A stretch of DNA of 6,018 bases from Chitinophagaceae bacterium (GTDB taxonomy: Bacteria > Bacteroidota > Bacteroidia > Chitinophagales > Chitinophagaceae), in assembly GCA_003136915.1 (NCBI GenBank), contig PLEB01000145.1:1408-7425 (forward strand), read 5' to 3'. The notes under the pieces were generated by a model, which ran no database searches, had not been told where the DNA came from, and was given only the letters and a program-made list of their open reading frames with translations. The translations under genes and the position numbers were made by a program. Position 1 is the first letter of the stretch. The number at the start of each line of letters is the position of its first letter. Positions 1-6,018 of this stretch are shown here, one piece after another.

Positions 1-33
1 CATCAACGATAAAATGAAGAAAAATTTTAATAA

Positions 34-1491
34 ATGCAAAAAGAAATCATCGAAAACCACCTCAGCATAAACAGGCGCAAATTCCTGACAAGGATGAGCC
101 TTGGCCTGGGAAGCGTGGCGCTGGGGTCTTTGCTGATACCCGATCTATTCAGCGGAGGAATGGATGATGATGCGGCCTCGTTCATGTCCGGCGTTCCCCA
201 TTTTGCTCCAAAGGCAAAGCGGGTTATCTATCTTTTTCAAAATGGTGCGCCCTCCCAACTGGAATCGTTTGATTTTAAACCCAGGCTGAGGGAAATGCAA
301 GGCATGGATCTGCCGGCATCTGTGCGTATGGGCCAGCGATTAACAGGTATGTCAGCTGACCAGGCTCATTTTCCATTAGCAGGATCCCTTTTTGATTTTA
401 AGCAATATGGAAACTCACAGGCATGGGTAAGCGACCTTTTCCCGCATACAGCTAAAATTGTGGATGAGATATGCATTATTAAAACCATGTTTACCGAAGC
501 TATAAATCACGATCCGGCTTTAACTTTTTTCCAAACAGGGGCCCAGCAGGGAAACCTCCCCAGTTTTGGATCCTGGATGAGTTATGGTCTGGGAAGCGAA
601 AATAAAAACCTGCCTGCATTTTGTGTATTGTTGTCCAGGGGAAAAGGGAACGGACAGGGAGTATATTCAAAACTATGGAGCAATGGATTTCTCGATTCCA
701 TATATCAGGGTGTTCAGTTCAGCAGCGGCGATAATCCCGTATTATATTTAAATGATCACAGTGGTATAGATAAGCAGAGCCGACGGAAAATGCTGGATAA
801 ACTTGCGGAACTGAATGATCTTTCATACAAGGAGTTTGGTGATCCGGAAATCAGTACGAAGATCAAGCAATACGAAATGGCTTACCGCATGCAGACAGCC
901 GTTCCGGATATTACCGATGTATCCAAAGAGCCTGATGATATCGTAAAAATGTATGGCCCGGATTGCCTCTTGCCCGGGACTTATGCAGCCAATTGCCTGC
1001 TGGCAAGAAAGTTGTCGGAAAACGGGGTTCGTTTTGTGCAGCTTTACCACCAGGGTTGGGATCAGCACGCCAACCTGCCAAAAGAAATGCCGGGCCAGGC
1101 AAAAGATGTAGATCAGGCATCTTCTGCCCTTGTTACAGATCTGAAACAAAGAGGTTTGCTGGATGAAACCCTGGTAATTTGGGGTGGAGAATTTGGCCGG
1201 ACCAACTATAGCCAGGGCAAACTGACCAAGGATAATTATGGCCGCGACCATCATCCGCGCTGCTTCAGCATCTGGATGGCGGGCGGCGGCATAAAACCAG
1301 GAATTGTTTATGGTGAGACGGATGAGTTCGGTTATAATATAGTCCGGGATCCGGTTCACGTACACGATTTCCATGCTACCTGCCTTCACCTGTTAGGATT
1401 GAACCACGAAAAACTCATATTTAAAAGCCAGGGCCGCAGGTACCGGTTAACGGATACCTCCGGTAAAGTGGTCGACCGTATTATAGCATAG
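34..1491 (+). CDS. Tat-exported DUF1501 domain protein (alkaline phosphatase/sulfatase-like fold)
   Basis: This is a 485-residue protein, close to the usual length of DUF1501 proteins. Residues 14-18 (RRKFL) followed by a hydrophobic stretch to about residue 41 form a twin-arginine export signal, so the protein probably folds in the cytoplasm and acts in the periplasm. No clear AxA cleavage site is visible. Family hallmarks are NGAPSQLESFD at 70-80, HQGWDQH at 339-345, WGGEFGRT at 383-390, GRDHHP at 403-408 and HDFHAT at 444-449. The conserved Asp and His residues in these blocks fit the metal-binding layout of the alkaline phosphatase/sulfatase clan to which DUF1501 is assigned. No reaction or substrate is established for the family. 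The ATG at 34 is chosen because it gives a short n-region before the twin arginines; there is no Shine-Dalgarno, as is normal in Bacteroidota. The next gene starts 24 bases after its stop, suggesting co-transcription. The family assignment is firm; the enzymatic role is inference. Confidence 0.93.
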   Translation: MQKEIIENHLSINRRKFLTRMSLGLGSVALGSLLIPDLFSGGMDDDAASFMSGVPHFAPKAKRVIYLFQNGAPSQLESFDFKPRLREMQGMDLPASVRMGQRLTGMSADQAHFPLAGSLFDFKQYGNSQAWVSDLFPHTAKIVDEICIIKTMFTEAINHDPALTFFQTGAQQGNLPSFGSWMSYGLGSENKNLPAFCVLLSRGKGNGQGVYSKLWSNGFLDSIYQGVQFSSGDNPVLYLNDHSGIDKQSRRKMLDKLAELNDLSYKEFGDPEISTKIKQYEMAYRMQTAVPDITDVSKEPDDIVKMYGPDCLLPGTYAANCLLARKLSENGVRFVQLYHQGWDQHANLPKEMPGQAKDVDQASSALVTDLKQRGLLDETLVIWGGEFGRTNYSQGKLTKDNYGRDHHPRCFSIWMAGGGIKPGIVYGETDEFGYNIVRDPVHVHDFHATCLHLLGLNHEKLIFKSQGRRYRLTDTSGKVVDRIIA

Positions 1492-1515
1492 AATATCTGC
1501 TTTTATTATTTGATT

Positions 1516-3663
1516 ATGAAATTTGCGGCTAAACGTTTCGCTGAAAACCTCCTGTTCGCTGCAGATATATTCATACTTTTTTTAGTATTGTTTGAAAACA
1601 AAATGAGCATACCTGCCTGGTTGCAGTCTGTCGGCCGCATGCATCCCATGTTTGTCCATTTTCCCATAGTCATCCTGTTACTTGCCATGGGTATGGAGTT
1701 TTTCAGGTTTAATTCAGATTTCCATAAACAATCTTTTTACCAGGATTTTACAACCGCATTATTACTTGCCGGTGCTTTGTTTGCCGCGATTACGGTCATT
1801 TTGGGTTTGCTGTTGTCCAATGAAAGTGCTTACGCGGGAAGCGCGGTAGAGTGGCATAAATGGATGGGGATTTCGATTGTAAGCATTGCCTCCCTGGTTT
1901 ACTGGAATAGAAATGCAGGATGGTATAAAGCGCCCATTGCAAAGTCAGTTGCTGTTATTGCAATAGTCTGTGTGATTATTTCCGGCTATTTAGGCGCAGG
2001 AATTACACACGGAGATGATTTTATCAGCACGCCTTTACTGGCTCTTAGGGCAGCAGAAAAAGTACCGGTGGACAAAGCAGGTATTTATACCGATGTCGTT
2101 CAGCCTATATTCAGAAGCAAATGCATGAATTGTCATAATAGCGGAAAAGCGAAAGGCGGGTTGATCCTGGATAACCCCGAGGATATTTTAAAAGGCGGCA
2201 AAATTGGCAAGTTGTTTATTGCGGGCAACGCGGACAGCAGCCTGATCATAGAACGCATCCATCTTCCGGAAGAAGAAAAAAAACATATGCCATTGACGGG
2301 CAAGCCGCAATTATCAAAGGATGAAATGGACATTATTTACCTATGGATTCAATCTGGCGCGGATTTCAAAAAGAAACTGACCGCGTTGCCGGAAAATGAC
2401 TCGCTTCGGCTAATTGCTTCAAAATTCCTGGCGCCACCGGAAGGGGAGAAATATGATTTTGCGGCAGCTGATGAAAAAACCATCAAAGCCTTAAGCAATA
2501 ATTACCGGGTTGTTTATCCGGTTGCAAAGGAATCGCCTGCGCTGGTCGTTGATTTTTATAATAAGAACCAGTTCTCTTCAAAAACGCTTGCTGACCTGAT
2601 TGCCGTCAAAAAACAAATTATAGAATTGAACCTGAATAAAATGCCAGTAAACGATGCGGATCTAAAGTTGGTCGCCCAGTTTGAAAACTTGCGTATACTT
2701 AGCCTGAACTTCACCAATATTACAGGAAGGGGTTTGGCGCAACTGCTATCGTTGAAATATTTAGAAAGCCTGTCTCTTTCGGGAACTAAAATGGATCTTT
2801 CATCCGTTTTGCCCCTCGGCAATATAAAAAGCCTCAGAAAAGTCATTCTATGGAATACCGGCTTAAAAGGAGAGGAGATTGCCCTATTGCAGAAAAAAGA
2901 CAAAAATATCCGGTTTGTCGAAGGTTTCAAACAGGATGCTCCAATGCAACTGAATGCCCCGATATTAATCACCACGAATAGTGTTTTTGCTGATACCATT
3001 CATGTTTTATTAAAACATCCGATTCCGGGAGTAGAGATCCATTATACATTGGACGGGACCAATCCGGACAGTATCCATGCAACAGTATTCAACAAGGATG
3101 TGGTTATAGATAAAACCGCATATTTCAAAGCGCGTGCTTTTAAAACCACCTGGCTGGGAAGTGATTCGGTTGAACAACATTTTTACAAAAGTATTTACAA
3201 ACCAGACAGTATCCGCTTTATCAGTTTTCCCGCCGATTCGTACAAAGGAGATGGCACGGCAACCTTATCAGATCATATAACCGGCGATCTCAATTTTAGT
3301 GACGGCAAATGGCTTGGATTTAAAAAGGATATGGACCTTTTATTGAAATTTATTAAACCGGTAAAACTTCATTCTGTGTGTTTGCATATGCTTAAAAATT
3401 CCGGTTCGGATATTTATCCCCCAGAGCGGGTGGAGGTTTGGGGCGGGAATTACAAAACGCATTTAAAATTATTGCAAACAATAAAACCCGTGGCCGCTGT
3501 TAAAGGAGATATTCCTTCTATTTTCCTGGAAGATTGCAAATTTCCCGCAGCCAGGGTTAATTATATTAAGATTATAGCAATCAGCGTAAAGAAATCACCG
3601 AAATGGGGCAACTCTCCGAATAAGCCCGGCTGGGTTTTTACGGATGAGGTTTTGCTGAATTAG
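1516..3663 (+). CDS. Membrane-anchored c-type cytochrome: DUF2231, planctomycete-type cytochrome c, LRR, chitobiase-C-like and discoidin-like domains
   Basis: From the ATG at 1516 the protein has 715 residues. A TTG at 1510 is in frame but less likely. Segments in order: a first hydrophobic helix (about 14-27); a DUF2231 four-helix domain (about 40-166) opening with GRMHPMFVHFP; a single-haem cytochrome c domain (about 190-285) with CMNCH at 203-207 and a likely axial Met258 in HMPLTGKPQLS; leucine-rich repeats (about 370-468); a chitobiase/beta-hexosaminidase C-terminal-like domain (about 478-560) with IHYTLDGTNPDS; and a beta-rich tail (about 562-715) resembling discoidin-type binding domains. 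Five helices put the N-terminus in the cytoplasm and the haem c in the periplasm, where cytochrome maturation occurs. Loop charges agree. An alternative start at 1603 would delete helix 1 and reverse this topology. It probably shares an operon with the DUF1501 gene. It may carry electrons between membrane and periplasm, but donor, acceptor and ligand are unknown. Domain calls are firm for DUF2231 and cytochrome c, good for the LRR and chitobiase-like parts, and tentative for the tail. Confidence 0.92.
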   Translation: MKFAAKRFAENLLFAADIFILFLVLFENKMSIPAWLQSVGRMHPMFVHFPIVILLLAMGMEFFRFNSDFHKQSFYQDFTTALLLAGALFAAITVILGLLLSNESAYAGSAVEWHKWMGISIVSIASLVYWNRNAGWYKAPIAKSVAVIAIVCVIISGYLGAGITHGDDFISTPLLALRAAEKVPVDKAGIYTDVVQPIFRSKCMNCHNSGKAKGGLILDNPEDILKGGKIGKLFIAGNADSSLIIERIHLPEEEKKHMPLTGKPQLSKDEMDIIYLWIQSGADFKKKLTALPENDSLRLIASKFLAPPEGEKYDFAAADEKTIKALSNNYRVVYPVAKESPALVVDFYNKNQFSSKTLADLIAVKKQIIELNLNKMPVNDADLKLVAQFENLRILSLNFTNITGRGLAQLLSLKYLESLSLSGTKMDLSSVLPLGNIKSLRKVILWNTGLKGEEIALLQKKDKNIRFVEGFKQDAPMQLNAPILITTNSVFADTIHVLLKHPIPGVEIHYTLDGTNPDSIHATVFNKDVVIDKTAYFKARAFKTTWLGSDSVEQHFYKSIYKPDSIRFISFPADSYKGDGTATLSDHITGDLNFSDGKWLGFKKDMDLLLKFIKPVKLHSVCLHMLKNSGSDIYPPERVEVWGGNYKTHLKLLQTIKPVAAVKGDIPSIFLEDCKFPAARVNYIKIIAISVKKSPKWGNSPNKPGWVFTDEVLLN

Positions 3664-3747
3664 AATGGGCCAATTGAAATATGCTATACAGGTGATGTGC
3701 TTCATGCAGCAGAAAAAATTCTGTCCATTGCAATATCGTCAATGCTT

Positions 3748-4605
3748 TTATTTTTCAGACGGGACACCTTTACTAATAATCATCCAGTCATCATTCCCAT
3801 GACCTTTTGAGATCCATTTGTCCATCAAGGCTGCAATGGAAGGGATAACAGTTAACGATACTCCGTTTTTCTGTGTCTCTTCCATCATCAGCCTGGCGTC
3901 TTTCCTCGCCATGCTGAGTTCCCACGAAGGCTGACTGAAATCGCCTTCCATTATTTTCTTTAATCTTCCGGAAACCATAGATCCCGGATTCCAGGATTCA
4001 AATAAGTTGGAAACTTCCTTTGCCGGAATATCCAGTGTCTTTGCCAGAGCAAGTGCATCTGACAAACCCGCAGTGAGGGAAATTAGAAAAAGATTGCCGA
4101 TCAGTTTAATGCCGGCAGCAGTATTGCTGGCCGGTCCGAAATTCATAAGTTTTCCGGTCATCCTGGAAAGTTCGGGTTCGAGTTTTTTGATCAGTGCAGG
4201 ATCGCCGGATATGAGCATGTACCCGGTGCTCTCCAACGCATTGGGCGGTCCCATGAATACCGGGGCATGAATATAGGTGTAACCGCGTTTTTTCCAAAGT
4301 TCGGTTCGTTCTGCGGCACCGCTGGTAGACGTAGTGGTATGGTCAATGATGATAACCCCTGGTTTAAACCCCTCCCTGGCTTGTTCCAGCACTTCGTTTA
4401 CGGATGCGTCGTCCTTCAGCGTAATGTGAATCCGGTCAGCACCTTTCACTGCATCGGCAACATGATCAAAGGCTTTTGCTCCGTATGCTTCCAATGCCTT
4501 TGCTTTTGATGCGGTCCGGTTCCACACCTGAACCTTTTCTCCTTTTTTAATGAGCGCACGGGTGAAATTAGAGCCCAGCAAACCCATTCCAAGAAATGCT
4601 ATCAC
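3748..4605 (-). CDS. NAD(P)-dependent oxidoreductase, beta-hydroxyacid dehydrogenase family (3-hydroxyisobutyrate dehydrogenase-like)
   Basis: Counting from a GTG at 4605 the protein has 285 residues, the normal size for this family. It opens directly with the Rossmann strand and dinucleotide-binding loop IAFLGMGLLG (residues 2-11). The second strand ends in VWNRT (27-31). The Arg after Asn is typical of members that prefer NADP(H), an inference from known relatives. The substrate-binding segment is seen in TTTSTSG (90-96) and APVFMG (114-119). The catalytic Lys lies in GIKLIGN (K167, N171), and the C-terminal helical dimerisation domain follows. The family oxidises or reduces small beta-hydroxy acids, aldehyde acids or imines; the substrate here cannot be read from sequence. 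An ATG at 4692 would add about 29 residues absent from the family and leave only 9 bases to the divergent dinB ATG, so it is unlikely. A TTG at 4623 (MKKIYTVIAF...) is a real alternative. The gene converges with the cytochrome gene and diverges from dinB. Confidence 0.9.
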   Translation of the reverse strand: MIAFLGMGLLGSNFTRALIKKGEKVQVWNRTASKAKALEAYGAKAFDHVADAVKGADRIHITLKDDASVNEVLEQAREGFKPGVIIIDHTTTSTSGAAERTELWKKRGYTYIHAPVFMGPPNALESTGYMLISGDPALIKKLEPELSRMTGKLMNFGPASNTAAGIKLIGNLFLISLTAGLSDALALAKTLDIPAKEVSNLFESWNPGSMVSGRLKKIMEGDFSQPSWELSMARKDARLMMEETQKNGVSLTVIPSIAALMDKWISKGHGNDDWMIISKGVPSEK

Positions 4606-4620
4606 AGTGTATATTTTTTT

Positions 4621-4628
4621 CAAAGGTA
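4621..4628 (-). promoter_or_regulatory. Possible -7 promoter element of the oxidoreductase gene
   Basis: Read on the minus strand this is TACCTTTG, an exact match to the Bacteroidota -7 consensus TAnnTTTG. About 19 bases upstream there is only a weak AATG/ATGT in place of the expected -33 TTTG. If it is used, transcription would begin near 4617 and leave a leader of roughly 12 bases before the GTG at 4605. That would exclude the TTG at 4623 as a start. An eight-base degenerate motif in A/T-rich DNA can arise by chance, so confidence is limited. Confidence 0.35.
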
Positions 4629-4648
4629 GGATGAAAATTTCCGGTTGA

Positions 4649-4670
4649 CATTTAAATGCGCATTTGAATG
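4649..4670. repeat. Tandem pair of near-palindromic 10-mers in the divergent promoter region
   Basis: CATTTAAATG at 4649-4658 is a perfect palindrome. After a two-base spacer, CATTTGAATG at 4661-4670 repeats it with one change, so the period is 12 bases. A weaker partial copy, CATTTCATTC, is at 4690-4699. The pair lies between the outward-reading oxidoreductase and dinB genes, where an operator would be expected. The repeat is seen directly; a regulatory role is inference, and no known regulator site is recognised. It is not a LexA-type CTGT-N8-ACAG box. Confidence 0.45.
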
Positions 4671-4701
4671 AGGATATTTGATTAGATTTCATTTCATTCT
4701 T

Positions 4702-5838
4702 ATGTCAGATTCACCGGAAAAGATTGAGGATAAGCAAAAAACCATCCGGAAAATTATTCATATTGATATGGATGCTTTCTATGCTTCCGTGGAACAGAGG
4801 GATAATCCGGAATATAGGGGCAAGCCGGTTATTGTAGGCGGGTTTCCAGAAGGGCGCGGAGGCGTGGTAGCCACGGCCAGCTATGAGGCGAGGAAATTTG
4901 GTGTGAGATCCGCCATGCCTTCCAAACAAGCTTCCAAGCTCTGTCCCCAGGCAATTTTTATCCGCCCGCGCTTCGAGGCATATAAAGCCGCTTCCCAAAA
5001 GATCAGAGAAATATTTCATCGTTATACAGATCTCGTGGAACCACTATCCCTTGATGAAGCTTATCTGGATGTAACGACGGACAAACTTGGAATCGGTCTT
5101 GCTTTGGATATTGCAGCTCAAATTAAAAAATCAATTAAGGAAGAATTGGATCTGACTGCATCTGCGGGTGTATCCGTCAATAAATTTGTGGCAAAAATTG
5201 CTTCTGAAATTAAAAAACCCGACGGACTGACCTTTATCGGCCCTTCCAAAATAACATCTTTTATGGAAAGCCTGCCGGTAGAAAAATTTTTCGGCGTTGG
5301 AAAAGTAACAGCCGCTAAAATGAAAGAGATGGGTATGTTTACGGGCAAAGAGCTGAAAAAATATTCGGTAGAAGAACTGGTTAAACACTTTGGTAAGAAC
5401 GGAAACTTTTATTATCAGATCGTCAGAGGCATCGACGACAGGCAGGTTGAACCGAACAGGGAAACGAAGTCTCTTAGTGCCGAAGATACTTTTCCTTATG
5501 ATCTGACGCGACTGGAAGATATGAACCAAGAGCTGGACAAGATCGCCGCTTTGGTAGAGCAACGTCTGTTGTATTACGGATTGAAAGGAAGAACCGTTAC
5601 ATTAAAAATAAAATTCAGTGATTTTAAGATCATCACCCGGAGCAAGTCATATCCTCATCCTGTAAATGAAAACGGTATCATTGCATCTACGGCCAGGCAA
5701 TTACTGGAAGAAACGGCGCCGGAAGGAAAGCAGATCCGGCTTCTGGGTATAAGCTTGTCTAATTTTGGAGAACCCGATCAGAAACAGAAAAACAACCGTG
5801 GAAAGGATCAGTTGCTCTTATTTCCTCCTTCGTCCTAG
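4702..5838 (+). CDS. dinB: DNA polymerase IV (Y-family, translesion synthesis)
   Basis: From the ATG at 4702 the protein has 378 residues, slightly longer than Escherichia coli DinB because of a charged N-terminal extension of about 14 residues. The palm holds HIDMDAFYASVE, in which D22 is the first metal-binding Asp and Y27 occupies the steric-gate position that excludes ribonucleotides. The fingers carry VVATASYEARKFGVRSAMPS (55-74). SLDEAYLDVT (116-125) supplies catalytic D118 and E119. A helix-hairpin-helix thumb follows (LPVEKFFGVGKVTAAKM), then the little-finger domain over roughly residues 240-355. The end contains QLLLF (370-374), matching the pentapeptide by which DinB binds the beta sliding clamp. 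All key residues are present, so it should be active in error-prone lesion bypass in the cytoplasm. A TTG at 4678 is in frame but adds a hydrophobic tail not seen in the family. No Shine-Dalgarno and no recognisable SOS box is visible. It is probably monocistronic, divergent from the oxidoreductase. Confidence 0.97.
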   Translation: MSDSPEKIEDKQKTIRKIIHIDMDAFYASVEQRDNPEYRGKPVIVGGFPEGRGGVVATASYEARKFGVRSAMPSKQASKLCPQAIFIRPRFEAYKAASQKIREIFHRYTDLVEPLSLDEAYLDVTTDKLGIGLALDIAAQIKKSIKEELDLTASAGVSVNKFVAKIASEIKKPDGLTFIGPSKITSFMESLPVEKFFGVGKVTAAKMKEMGMFTGKELKKYSVEELVKHFGKNGNFYYQIVRGIDDRQVEPNRETKSLSAEDTFPYDLTRLEDMNQELDKIAALVEQRLLYYGLKGRTVTLKIKFSDFKIITRSKSYPHPVNENGIIASTARQLLEETAPEGKQIRLLGISLSNFGEPDQKQKNNRGKDQLLLFPPSS

Positions 5839-5848
5839 ACGGGCCCGG

Positions 5849-5900
5849 CATTACTCAGATCCGGCGAAAACGGGGTAATGGTGATGGCCGTCCTGCGGCC
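5849..5900. other. Two adjacent potential hairpins downstream of dinB
   Basis: CATTACTC (5849-5856) can pair with GGGTAATG (5873-5880), giving eight pairs with one G-U and a 16-base loop. GGCCG (5886-5890) pairs with CGGCC (5896-5900) around a five-base loop. The segment is visibly more GC-rich than the bases that follow it. No U-tract follows either stem; the nearest T-run is at 5931-5936. It therefore does not look like a standard intrinsic terminator, and it matches no RNA family I recognise. It could be the dinB transcript end, a leader of the next gene, or an extragenic repeat. Confidence 0.3.
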
Positions 5901-5956
5901 TTGCTATGGGTCCCGGAAAAGCTGGTACAATTTTTTCTGCATTTTCAATAAAATTT

Positions 5957-6018
5957 ATGCACTACCTGATCATTAGTTCAGCTTTTACTGCAATAATGTC
6001 CATGGTATCCGTTGCTAA
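5957..6018 (+). CDS. Probable start of a truncated gene encoding an exported or membrane protein
   Basis: An open frame begins at ATG 5957 after an A/T-rich leader and runs off the right edge after 20 codons. It reads MHYLIISSAFTAIMSMVSVA, a hydrophobic stretch that would suit a signal peptide h-region or a first membrane helix. The same frame is open back to 5885 and has another ATG at 5906. Starting there adds 17 residues (MGPGKAGTIFSAFSIKF) with two lysines, which would supply the positive n-region that the shorter start lacks. Too little is present to name a family. It could also be a chance open frame in A/T-rich DNA. Confidence 0.4.
   Translation, partial: MHYLIISSAFTAIMSMVSVA

Noticed and set aside
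1..33. Possible 3' end of an upstream gene (DUF1549/DUF1553-type partner).
   Set aside because: All three frames offer a stop (at 10-12, 15-17 and 68-70), and only a few codons are visible, so neither the frame nor the family can be decided.
823..1389. 188-codon open frame on the minus strand.
   Set aside because: It lies wholly inside the DUF1501 gene, has no recognisable motif, and its translation looks like an antisense shadow.
1501..1515. Promoter-like TTATTTG just before the cytochrome gene.
   Set aside because: The spacing does not fit TAnnTTTG, and it sits within a few bases of the start codon in a likely operon.
2556..2999. 147-codon minus-strand open frame inside the cytochrome gene.
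   Set aside because: It is antisense to the LRR coding region, has no domain signature, and no plausible promoter or partner.
3709..3724. Stem CAGAA/TTCTG in the convergent gap, considered as a bidirectional terminator.
   Set aside because: Only five A/T-rich pairs with a four-base loop and no U-tract on either strand; too weak to call.
4641..4701. SOS (LexA-type) operator upstream of dinB.
   Set aside because: No CTGT-N8-ACAG or Bacillus-type GAAC-N4-GTTC match is present, and LexA sites in Bacteroidota are variable.
5131..5562. 143-codon minus-strand open frame inside dinB.
   Set aside because: Antisense shadow rich in Phe, Arg and Ser with no family features; dinB on the plus strand is certain.
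5884..5976. 30-codon plus-strand reading frame starting ATG GCC GTC.
   Set aside because: Short, overlaps the putative hairpin, shows no conserved features, and overlaps the better candidate start at 5957 in another frame.

Overview
The window looks like chromosomal DNA from a member of the Bacteroidota, most likely a Cytophagales, Chitinophagaceae or Sphingobacteriales type. Three things suggest this. The DUF1501 protein followed by a DUF2231/planctomycete-type cytochrome c/LRR protein is an arrangement I associate with that phylum and with Planctomycetes. Start codons lack Shine-Dalgarno sequences and sit behind A/T-rich leaders. One promoter-like site matches the Bacteroidota -7 consensus TAnnTTTG. 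The taxon is inferred from style, not from a marker gene.

Layout: (1) 34-3663, plus strand: two closely spaced genes, a Tat-exported DUF1501 protein and a 715-residue membrane-anchored c-type cytochrome. The cytochrome also carries leucine-rich repeats, a chitobiase-C-terminal-like domain and a probable discoidin-like tail. A DUF1549/DUF1553 cytochrome protein is the usual upstream partner and may lie just outside the left edge, but the 33 bases present cannot prove it. (2) 3664-3747: a short convergent gap with no convincing terminator. (3) 3748-4605, minus strand: an NADP-type beta-hydroxyacid dehydrogenase family oxidoreductase, probably starting at GTG. (4) 4606-4701: a divergent control region with a -7 promoter match and a tandem pair of near-palindromic 10-mers. 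(5) 4702-5838, plus strand: DNA polymerase IV (dinB) with intact catalytic residues and a C-terminal clamp-binding motif. (6) 5839-6018: a GC-richer spacer with two possible hairpins, then the probable start of a further gene that runs off the right edge and opens with a hydrophobic, signal-like segment.

The first two genes probably act together in the periplasm: a Tat-folded enzyme-like protein of the alkaline-phosphatase/sulfatase fold, and a membrane haem protein with binding domains that may be carbohydrate- or protein-directed. Their substrate is unknown. The dehydrogenase and polymerase IV are ordinary housekeeping or accessory functions that share only the divergent promoter region. 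I found no CRISPR array, tRNA, rRNA, insertion sequence or phage gene. The strongest lead for something poorly described is the cytochrome fusion, especially the four histidines predicted at the periplasmic face of its membrane domain.
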